Shown: positions 27,616 through 34,720 of the stretch, piece by piece
Layout of the letters: each line of letters starts with the position of its first letter
Position numbering within the stretch: position 1 is the first letter of the stretch
NCBI RefSeq assembly: GCF_900129025.1
Contig: NZ_FQUM01000003.1
Span: forward strand, 496,001 to 560,000
Origin: Mariniphaga anaerophila
GTDB taxonomy: Bacteria; Bacteroidota; Bacteroidia; Bacteroidales; Prolixibacteraceae
Length of the DNA stretch: 64,000 nucleotides
Reading direction: 5' to 3'
The notes under the pieces: model-generated
Database searches by the model: none
What the model was told of the DNA's origin: nothing
Seen by the model: the letters and a program-made list of their open reading frames with translations, nothing else
Position numbers and translations under genes: made by a program

Positions 27616-28495
27616 ATTTTCGTTTTCCGTTTTTGTCCCACAATCCCCAATAAACACCAACGTCTCCTTCGTCTTCAATTTTCCAGCTTTCGTCGAAAGA
27701 AGAAAAATACATCACTTCAATGTTCTCCTCTTTGCTCCACTTCTGGGTGTTTATAAAATAGCGCAACGCATTTTCAGCAGAAGGCTCCGACACCTCAAAA
27801 GCGGTTCCTTTGTTGGGCCAGCCTGTTTCGCTGATAATCACTTTTTTGCCCTTTGCAATCTGCAACACCCCGTAGTACATATTTTTCATGTACACGTGCG
27901 AGTAATCGATGTGGCACCCTTCCCAAAAAGGATAGCAATTGGCGTAAATTACGTCGCAAGCGTCGGTAACCGCCGGCCGGTTTATGAATTCATAATAGGC
28001 ATCCACGTACCCCACTTTTGCCCCGGGAATCATTTGCTTTACCCGAAAAATGTACTCCAGCAGTTCCTCCTCGGTAAGTTCTTCGCGGTACAACACTTCG
28101 TTTCCAACGGCAACCAAATCGGCATCTCCAACTTTCACCACCCTCACCAGATTCTCTATTTCCTGCTCGTTTTTTTCTTTGTCGTCGCTCAGCCAGGCTC
28201 CCACCATAACTTTTAGTCCGTATTCTTTCGCAATGGCCGGGATTTGCTCGTTGCCGTCGGTACACGAAAAAGTGCGTATCCAGTTCGTGTGTGGCTTTAT
28301 TATTTGAATCCGCTCCCGAATCTGGTCTGCCGAAATAATTGAGCCGGGTGCCTGTCCCTCTTTGTATGCGCTGAAACACAATCCGTGAACACCGCTGTCC
28401 AGTAACTCATTATACATTGCAATTAAATCGCCAATCGACTTCTGCTGAAAATCTTCACCTGCCAGCGACAATATTTTTTCACTTCTAAATGACAT
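27605..28495 (-). CDS. GH17-like beta-1,3-glucanase without export signal
   Basis: A 296-residue GH17-type protein. The presumed acid/base Glu133 is in VAVGNEVLYREEL and the nucleophile Glu223 in VIISETGWPNKGT; YANCYPFWEG is the matching strand. No signal peptide is seen, so it should act in the cytoplasm, unlike its paralogue downstream (about the same fold, clearly diverged). It may trim or transglycosylate imported oligosaccharides before phosphorolysis. It starts 14 bases after the phosphorylase gene and overlaps the lipoprotein GH17 gene. Confidence 0.85.
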   Translation of the reverse strand: MSFRSEKILSLAGEDFQQKSIGDLIAMYNELLDSGVHGLCFSAYKEGQAPGSIISADQIRERIQIIKPHTNWIRTFSCTDGNEQIPAIAKEYGLKVMVGAWLSDDKEKNEQEIENLVRVVKVGDADLVAVGNEVLYREELTEEELLEYIFRVKQMIPGAKVGYVDAYYEFINRPAVTDACDVIYANCYPFWEGCHIDYSHVYMKNMYYGVLQIAKGKKVIISETGWPNKGTAFEVSEPSAENALRYFINTQKWSKEENIEVMYFSSFDESWKIEDEGDVGVYWGLWDKNGKRKYGS

Positions 28496-28509
28496 CTTTT
28501 TCCAATTAA

Positions 28510-31500
28510 TTATCCGTTACTATTCATTGAAAACTCGACCATTTCTATTTCGCCGCTACGGGCAAAAATCTTCGAACTATTGAGTTTATCAATGGCATGC
28601 CCGTTGAAATACTGAACATGCCCGTTTTTATATGAAATGGCAATGGTTTCTGCCTCTCCCACCGAATAAACCACAGGAACCTGACAAAAAGTAAAAGCCA
28701 GCTGACCGGGCTTCAAATCAACACTTTTGTTCTTCCCGTTTAAATCGATATAATGAAAAACCTGCGGCTCAGTCAGCAGTTCGTTGCTGTTCAGCAACGT
28801 TGTTAAAAAAACAATCTCCCCGCTTTTAATATGAATTCCCAGTTCCCCGAAACGAGAGATGAAATCCTCTTTTACCTGTCCGGTAAGTCCGGGCTGCTTA
28901 GCGCCTGCATTGGCCGGCGTATGCGAATATGCATCGGTTGGGAACGCGCCGTACAAATCAGGCGACTTGTACAACCCAATTCCCGCCTTTATTTCGTAAT
29001 AATGCTGTTTTATCCAACCGATAATTTCAGCTCCGGCATCTTCTTTTACTCCTCTGAAATAACACTCCTGAACGGCCATCAATAACTTAGAAACCATGTG
29101 CCAGTAGATACTGCCCAACCCTTCGTACGCAAAAAAAGTTCCCGAGCGCCCGGTAAAAGACTGGTGGTCGAACATCTCTTCGTAAACATCCAGCACCAGT
29201 TGCTTTTCCCGACGAAGCAACTCGCCGTATCGATTTTTATCAAGTTTATCCAGAGCTTCGTTCAGCACATCGGCATTTCGGAAAGCGCCGTTAAAATGAG
29301 TTCCTCCAGTGTCGTCGCGCTTCACTATTTCCGAGCGATTATCGGCCACAAGCGCTTTTAGCAGCTCCGATTCTTTTATTCGGGTGGCGGGAATGTTGTT
29401 CTTTTCAGTAAAACGCGGCAATTCCCGATCGGGGTAAAGAATATAACTGTACTGATCCTCTCTGAACAGCAGACTTGACTTTAACGCGTCCAACACATTG
29501 AGACTTTCGGCAACAGACAGGTAGCCGGAACTCAACACTGCCACCTGCCCTTCCAACATTTCGTATAAATAACGAACGGTGATACTTTCGCCGTTAAACG
29601 CAATCAGGTTGTAAGCGTGATACAGACCATCTTCCCTTCTATTTTTTTTGATGGATTGATCGATATATTTTAAAGCAAGCCGAATAAAACGAATTATGCT
29701 CTTTGATAAAAGGACTGTTTTCTTTCCGCTAAACGAATTTTTGTAAACTGCGTTTCTGTATTCGCTTCCGGCCCGGCCCAGAGATGCGGCAAATCGATAA
29801 CGATCCTCATCGTAAAAACCACTGTCGGCAAATGCACTATTGCTTTGAAATATTAAAGAAATGCGCCCGAACAATTGCGCCAATTCCTCCGAAATCTCAA
29901 ACTTATCCTCTTCGCTTTTCTTCAGTTTCTCTTTCCAGAAAGCCAGGAAACCACGAAGGTAATAAAGGGTTACCATTGATGCCCCGTTGCCAACCAGCGC
30001 GTTGTTTGCATCGTTCCACTCGGGCCGTTGCGTATTCATCCAAATGCCGGCTTCGGGAATAAAATTACTGAGTTTCGACAACAACGTGGCCAGTATTTTT
30101 TCCATGAGATTAACACGGTAAATCTGCCCGCTGCTATCACACAGCAATTTTCCGTCGGCACCCATTTCCCGGGAACGTTGCTGTATTTTGCTGTTCAATG
30201 CCGAATCGAAAATAATGGTCGATTTCGGATTTTCCACCAGTGCATCGAACGGTTTTATGCGATACGGCACATTGGCATACACAAATGCATTTTTTGTAAG
30301 CAGTTCATCCAGTTTCCCGGGATGAAACTTTTCCGACTGCTCCAAAAACTTCAGCAAATAAACAATTTGATGATCGCCCCAGTAGCCGATGTATGCCCAA
30401 GGATCGTCGGGATCAGGACATTCCCAATCGATTCCGCCGCGTGTAATCCGGTATGGATTGTAACCGTCGGCAGTAGATGCATTAACAAATTTTGCGATGA
30501 TTCCTTCAATATATTCGGGGAAGGAATAATTGAGAGCCTCCCAGTTTTGAAAAATATCACGCCAGTTTCCCTCGTAATTCAACTTGTCAGAACCATCCTC
30601 ATTTTTTGTTTCGATGGAAAATTTGTTCCACGGACGGCTGGGATCGCCATGCCGGCGACTAAAAGTAAGTGGCAGGTATTCGTAGCAAATCCGTTCCAGA
30701 ACAGGATTATTCATTTTTTCGGCCCAATCCAATAATTCCCGATACTTCAAAGCGGCAGACAACAACTGGAATTCTTTTGAAAACAGGTCGTAAATCTCGC
30801 GGTTAGTCTGTTCTACAAAACGCAGAAAATCTTCCTTTTCAATCCGATAACTGTTGGAATAAATTCCGCCGCGCATTACGTTGAAAAGGGTATTGGAGAA
30901 ATGCCTTGCAACTCCCATTTCCTCGTTGCCCTGCTGCAGCCCGTCTGCATTAGCCACAATCTTCACCAGTTCCTGCGTGCCTGTTTCGATACTGCTTTCC
31001 AGTTTTTGAACCAGGTTTTCTTCGGTATGGATAAATTGCACGAGATTAGCTACATCTTTTGCATCCTGATTAACCTCGGCAACCAGGTAAATATTTTGGT
31101 GTTCATTTTTACCAAGCGAAAGCTCAGTATTTATGTAATATGCGCCACGCGCAGCACGCACGTCCCGTTCTGTAAAAACGGGTTGTCCCTTTCGAAACTT
31201 ATCAATTTGTTTGTCAGAAATCAGGCAATTCACGCGTCGCCCCGGCACTAACGACCAAACAGTTGTCGTTTTCAGCGCTTCGCTCGGCTCGGCCCGATCA
31301 ACCGGAATTGAACTGAGTGAAAACAGTCCCAGGTTACTTCCTTCCAACAGCTCATTCTTTTTGTAGGCGTCCAGCAAATTGCTGTATTCGTTCTGAAAAG
31401 CGTAATCAGCACCGTAAGGCAGAATATTATGAATGCCGTCCAGTACATCAATTTTTACTTCGGACTTTCCGAAATTGTGAAACAACGATTTCTTTATCCA

Positions 31501-31968
31501 GCCAAACTCCTCGCTATTGTACCAGCCATAGCTGAAACTAATCTCCAGATCGAGGTTCCGCTCTTCAAAAATAATTTTGTTTCCGTAAATGCTTTTATAC
31601 AGATTTCGTTCGATTTTGTAAACCGCTTTTGCCTCGTCGGTAAAAGGTTCCCACAAATATTTTTTGTTTTTTGAATGAACCAGACAAATGGTTGCACTTC
31701 CGGTTTTCCCTTTGTAGTCGTGTATTTTATCCTCTGTGTAATAAGGGAACAACGCATTGTCGCGGTTTCTTCGTCCTGCCGAAAGGGAGCCGTTGCTGGA
31801 AATGTACATCCAATGATTTGACGCACTGACGATAGTCATGAAAAAATCGGGCATCTGATGGTAATTGCTGATTTTGTAGAACTTTTCATTTTCGATCTCA
31901 ACAAAATCACCTTTTACCTGCTGCGGCAGCACATTTACGGGAGTGTTCCCCAAAAAAATCTCCTTCAT
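28510..31968 (-). CDS. Clan GH-Q glycan phosphorylase, probably GH149 beta-1,3-glucan phosphorylase
   Basis: An 1152-residue cytoplasmic protein without signal. The architecture fits GH94-like phosphorylases: an N-terminal beta-sandwich (about 1-330; SASNHWMYISSNGSLSAGRR), a helical linker, an (alpha/alpha)6 barrel containing YEGNWRDIFQNWEAL (about 466-480) and GGIDWECPDPDDPWAYIGYW with GDHQ (511-534), and a C-terminal beta-domain. Length and context (GH16, GH17) match GH149, whose known members release glucose-1-phosphate from beta-1,3-oligoglucans; GH161 or a GH94 relative remains possible. It follows the GH16 lipoprotein gene by 21 bases. Confidence 0.72.
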   Translation of the reverse strand: MKEIFLGNTPVNVLPQQVKGDFVEIENEKFYKISNYHQMPDFFMTIVSASNHWMYISSNGSLSAGRRNRDNALFPYYTEDKIHDYKGKTGSATICLVHSKNKKYLWEPFTDEAKAVYKIERNLYKSIYGNKIIFEERNLDLEISFSYGWYNSEEFGWIKKSLFHNFGKSEVKIDVLDGIHNILPYGADYAFQNEYSNLLDAYKKNELLEGSNLGLFSLSSIPVDRAEPSEALKTTTVWSLVPGRRVNCLISDKQIDKFRKGQPVFTERDVRAARGAYYINTELSLGKNEHQNIYLVAEVNQDAKDVANLVQFIHTEENLVQKLESSIETGTQELVKIVANADGLQQGNEEMGVARHFSNTLFNVMRGGIYSNSYRIEKEDFLRFVEQTNREIYDLFSKEFQLLSAALKYRELLDWAEKMNNPVLERICYEYLPLTFSRRHGDPSRPWNKFSIETKNEDGSDKLNYEGNWRDIFQNWEALNYSFPEYIEGIIAKFVNASTADGYNPYRITRGGIDWECPDPDDPWAYIGYWGDHQIVYLLKFLEQSEKFHPGKLDELLTKNAFVYANVPYRIKPFDALVENPKSTIIFDSALNSKIQQRSREMGADGKLLCDSSGQIYRVNLMEKILATLLSKLSNFIPEAGIWMNTQRPEWNDANNALVGNGASMVTLYYLRGFLAFWKEKLKKSEEDKFEISEELAQLFGRISLIFQSNSAFADSGFYDEDRYRFAASLGRAGSEYRNAVYKNSFSGKKTVLLSKSIIRFIRLALKYIDQSIKKNRREDGLYHAYNLIAFNGESITVRYLYEMLEGQVAVLSSGYLSVAESLNVLDALKSSLLFREDQYSYILYPDRELPRFTEKNNIPATRIKESELLKALVADNRSEIVKRDDTGGTHFNGAFRNADVLNEALDKLDKNRYGELLRREKQLVLDVYEEMFDHQSFTGRSGTFFAYEGLGSIYWHMVSKLLMAVQECYFRGVKEDAGAEIIGWIKQHYYEIKAGIGLYKSPDLYGAFPTDAYSHTPANAGAKQPGLTGQVKEDFISRFGELGIHIKSGEIVFLTTLLNSNELLTEPQVFHYIDLNGKNKSVDLKPGQLAFTFCQVPVVYSVGEAETIAISYKNGHVQYFNGHAIDKLNSSKIFARSGEIEMVEFSMNSNG

Positions 31969-31989
31969 AATTACTACAAAAACTGCTTG

Positions 31990-32826
31990 CTATTTTTTTC
32001 TGTAAACACGAACGTAATCCACTTCCATTATCTGCGGAAAAGCATCATCATCTATTCCTTTCATATTCCCCCAGGCTCCACCAACCGCCACATTCAAAAT
32101 AAGGTAGAACGGCTTGTCGTAAGGCCATTTTGCTTCGCCCAGTCCTTCGTTATCGTATTCGAAAAAAAGTTTGTCGTCAACATACGCTTTTACGCCTTCC
32201 TGAGTCCACTCCCACACATACGTATGAAATGCTTCTGTAGCATCATCAACCCGAATGGTATCTGTTTGCTGAGTGCCTGTTTGCCACTGATAATCTTTTG
32301 AGTGCGCTGATGCATGAATCACTCCCACATCGTGTCCAACGTGTTCCATGATGTCAAATTCACCAACATCCGGCCAGTTCCCGTCGTTGAACGACCACCC
32401 GCCCGGCATCATCCAAATGGCAGCCCAGGTGCCTCTTCCGGCAGGAAGTTTAGCCCTGATTTCGAACCGCCCGTATTGCCAGCTTTCTTTGGAGATTAAG
32501 CGAACCGACGTATATTCCCGATTCTGATAATCTTCTTTCAGCGCAATCACATTCAGAATTCCGTCTTCGACCCGTGCGTTTTCAATGCGCTTTTCGGTAT
32601 AAAACTGGCTCTCCTGATTTCCCCATCCGGCATCGTTTCCTTCGGTATCGTATCCCCACTTTGTGGAATCAGGAAGCCCCCGGTAGTCGAACTCATCGCT
32701 CCAAACCAGTTCGTAATTCCCGTGCCCACTTTCTTCTGCTTCATGCTTGTTCTGACTCCCCCTCGGGGCACAACTCGCCATGCCCAGCAACACCACAACG
32801 GCATAAATTAAATTTCCTTTTCCCAT
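31990..32826 (-). CDS. GH16 endo-beta-1,3-glucanase (laminarinase-like), lipoprotein
   Basis: A 278-residue single-domain GH16 enzyme that cuts internal beta-1,3-glucan bonds. The lipoprotein signal ends GMASC (Cys19). The fold begins YELVWSDEFDYRGLPDSTKW, continues WGNQESQFYTEKR and YGRFEIRAKLPAGRGTW. The catalytic motif GEFDIMEHVG holds nucleophile Glu156, Asp158 and acid/base Glu161. W and H residues in NWPDVGEFDIMEH match the laminarinase branch. It follows the PKD-GH16 gene after a 135-base gap with a hairpin, and precedes the phosphorylase. Confidence 0.93.
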   Translation of the reverse strand: MGKGNLIYAVVVLLGMASCAPRGSQNKHEAEESGHGNYELVWSDEFDYRGLPDSTKWGYDTEGNDAGWGNQESQFYTEKRIENARVEDGILNVIALKEDYQNREYTSVRLISKESWQYGRFEIRAKLPAGRGTWAAIWMMPGGWSFNDGNWPDVGEFDIMEHVGHDVGVIHASAHSKDYQWQTGTQQTDTIRVDDATEAFHTYVWEWTQEGVKAYVDDKLFFEYDNEGLGEAKWPYDKPFYLILNVAVGGAWGNMKGIDDDAFPQIMEVDYVRVYRKK

Positions 32827-32877
32827 AACAACTTAAGGATTATTAAAAGTATATTTTCAGGTGAGTGTTTCAAAATT

Positions 32878-32920
32878 GCCTTGCCGGGGAAGCGACAGAC
32901 ACTTCCCCAGACAGCAAGGC
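32878..32920 (-). repeat. Intercistronic hairpin between the two GH16 genes
   Basis: GCCTTGC (32878-32884) pairs with GCAAGGC (32914-32920), and inside it GGGGAAG pairs with CTTCCCC. No T run follows on the minus strand, so it looks like a processing or stability element, or a weak attenuator, rather than a full terminator. Confidence 0.6.
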
Positions 32921-32961
32921 TTTTAGAGTGAATATTAACCCCCCTTGATTAATTTGCTCTG

Positions 32962-34614
32962 CTATTTATACACCCTCACATAATCAATTTCCATTGTCGA
33001 TTCTGCAAACGAATCGGCAATTTGACCGCCTAAACTTCCGCCCATGGCCACATTTAATATAATAAACTGCGGTGCATCAAACGGCCAGGTATCGGCATCT
33101 TTAACTTCCGGTTTGTAGGTATAATAAATTTCGTCATCAACCAGAAACGAGATCTGATCAGGCGACCAGTTAACCGAATAAACATGGAACGCAGACGACG
33201 CATCTTCAACAGTTGTGGAGCCCATATTTTCGGTTGCACCAGAACTTGATGAAGTATGAATTGCGGCCTGTATATGCCCCGGGTTGTTCCCGATTGCTTC
33301 CATAATATCAATTTCGCCACATGCCGGCCATCCTGCCGATTCAAAAGACGAACCGAGCATCCAGATTGCAGGCCAGGTTCCTCCGCCTTCGGGAAGTTTT
33401 GCCCGCACATCCACACGCCCGTAGGTAAAATCGAACAAGCCACTGGTATTTATCCGCGAAGAAGTGTAGCTTCTTCCCTGGTACTCCTCTTTTTTCGTTG
33501 TAATTTTCAGCACTCCGTCGGCCACCGTAACATTTTCTGCACGGTCGGTATAAAACTGCGCCTCACCGTTGCCCCAGCCGTTATCGCCGGTTCCAATATC
33601 GTAAGTCCAGTTTGACGCTGCAGGCTGCCCGTCAGTGTCAAATTCATCACTCCAAACCAGGTTGGAATACTCAACATCAACGGTCTCTTTTTCAGTTCCC
33701 GGTTTTACCGAAGTCAAAGTCTGGTACCATGCATATTCCGAGTCTTCTTCAATACGAACCTTCAGAATGTTATTGGTTACCTGTATAATTTCGAATTCGC
33801 TTTTTCCCACATACCAGCCCAATGTGCCTCCGTCAGAGATGGTTATGCTGGTTCCGCGGTAACCGCCTGCTTCAGTAGCAATAGAAGAAGCCGGGGAAAA
33901 CGAAACATTTTTTACTCCAAACATATTGGTAACTACATCTTCGCCGTAACATGCATCAGCACCAACACCGATTTTTCCTGCGTAGGTTCCCGGTATATAA
34001 GACGGGCCTACCGTTTGTTCGAATGTCATCTCTCCGTCTCCTGTTTTTGTAAACACAAACTCGGCAGAATACATACATTCCTTTTCGTAAGGAGCGGCAT
34101 TGTACCAGTCAGCAAAAGTTTTTCCTTCTACATCTGAGTTTGGCCCCAGTCCGATGTGCCCCGGCTGATCGGCAGCCCAGTACCATGTTTTTGAGCTTCC
34201 GCCGGTAAGCAGTTCCAAAGCTTCCTCATCGGAAAAACTGCTGTAAACCTCAACCTGAATGGTTTTGCTTGCAGAAAGGCCGCCTGTTCCGACTGCCGCA
34301 ACAGTAACATTGTATGTATTTACTCCGGGTCTGGAAAAACGATGCGAAGTTTTTCCGTCGGGAGCGACTTTGTTGTCTTTGCCATCACCAAAAAGGTAAT
34401 TAAACGTAATCTCATTGTCGGCAGTTGCCACAAAATTTACAATTCCGCTGCCATCTCCGTATGGGTTTTCTTCGTCGACACCGACCACTTCAAAGGTCAC
34501 TTCAACATTGGAAGGAGTAACCAACTCGCCCAACTCGTAGTTTTTTTCTTCGCACCCGGTAAACACCAATTGGAATCCGAGCAGGAGTATCAATATATAT
34601 TTTAGATTTTTCAT
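32962..34614 (-). CDS. Surface lipoprotein with PKD, putative glycan-binding and GH16 domains
   Basis: A 550-residue lipoprotein (Cys21 after LVFTG). A PKD-like domain spans about residues 35-130 (FNYLFGDGKDNKVAPDGKTS). A second domain at about 130-310 starts GGSSKTWYWAADQPGHIGLG. It resembles the repeat in the neighbouring glycan-binding lipoprotein (TWYWA and GLGPNS against SWWAI and GVGPN). The C-terminal GH16 domain (about 318-550) has WSDEFDTDGQPAASNWTYDI and the catalytic GEIDIMEAIG with Glu434, Asp436 and Glu439. It likely binds and cleaves beta-1,3-glucan at the cell surface. A 26-codon leader ORF ends four bases before its ATG. Confidence 0.9.
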   Translation of the reverse strand: MKNLKYILILLLGFQLVFTGCEEKNYELGELVTPSNVEVTFEVVGVDEENPYGDGSGIVNFVATADNEITFNYLFGDGKDNKVAPDGKTSHRFSRPGVNTYNVTVAAVGTGGLSASKTIQVEVYSSFSDEEALELLTGGSSKTWYWAADQPGHIGLGPNSDVEGKTFADWYNAAPYEKECMYSAEFVFTKTGDGEMTFEQTVGPSYIPGTYAGKIGVGADACYGEDVVTNMFGVKNVSFSPASSIATEAGGYRGTSITISDGGTLGWYVGKSEFEIIQVTNNILKVRIEEDSEYAWYQTLTSVKPGTEKETVDVEYSNLVWSDEFDTDGQPAASNWTYDIGTGDNGWGNGEAQFYTDRAENVTVADGVLKITTKKEEYQGRSYTSSRINTSGLFDFTYGRVDVRAKLPEGGGTWPAIWMLGSSFESAGWPACGEIDIMEAIGNNPGHIQAAIHTSSSSGATENMGSTTVEDASSAFHVYSVNWSPDQISFLVDDEIYYTYKPEVKDADTWPFDAPQFIILNVAMGGSLGGQIADSFAESTMEIDYVRVYK

Positions 34615-34618
34615 CTTA

Positions 34619-34699
34619 TTAAAATTGTTTGTTATTTAAGACATAAGATGAAACTCCCATGATTCTTATTTTTCGTATTTGTATGAAAAAATTTCTCAT
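34619..34699 (-). CDS. 26-codon leader ORF, copy 2, inside the beta-glucan operon
   Basis: A 26-residue frame (MRNFFIQIRKIRIM, then GVSSYVLNNKQF) starts at the ATG ending 34699 and stops four bases before the PKD-GH16 gene. It begins only 21 bases after the stop of the preceding gene. It is a near-copy of 9528-9608. Of the 12 codons that differ, ten change the residue, so the two copies do not show clear protein-level selection, yet no indel disturbs the frame. Function is unknown. Confidence 0.6.
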   Translation of the reverse strand: MRNFFIQIRKIRIMGVSSYVLNNKQF

Positions 34700-34708
34700 G
34701 GTCGTTTC
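34650..34708 (-). promoter_or_regulatory. Predicted leader hairpin covering the leader ORF start, copy 2
   Basis: On the minus strand GAAAC-GA-CCATGA (34696-34708) pairs with TCATGG-GA-GTTTC (34650-34662): a 6-bp and a 5-bp helix separated by a GA/GA internal loop, with a 33-nt apical loop. The leader ATG lies in the 5' arm. Confidence 0.5.
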
Positions 34709-34720
34709 ATTATTGCTTTT

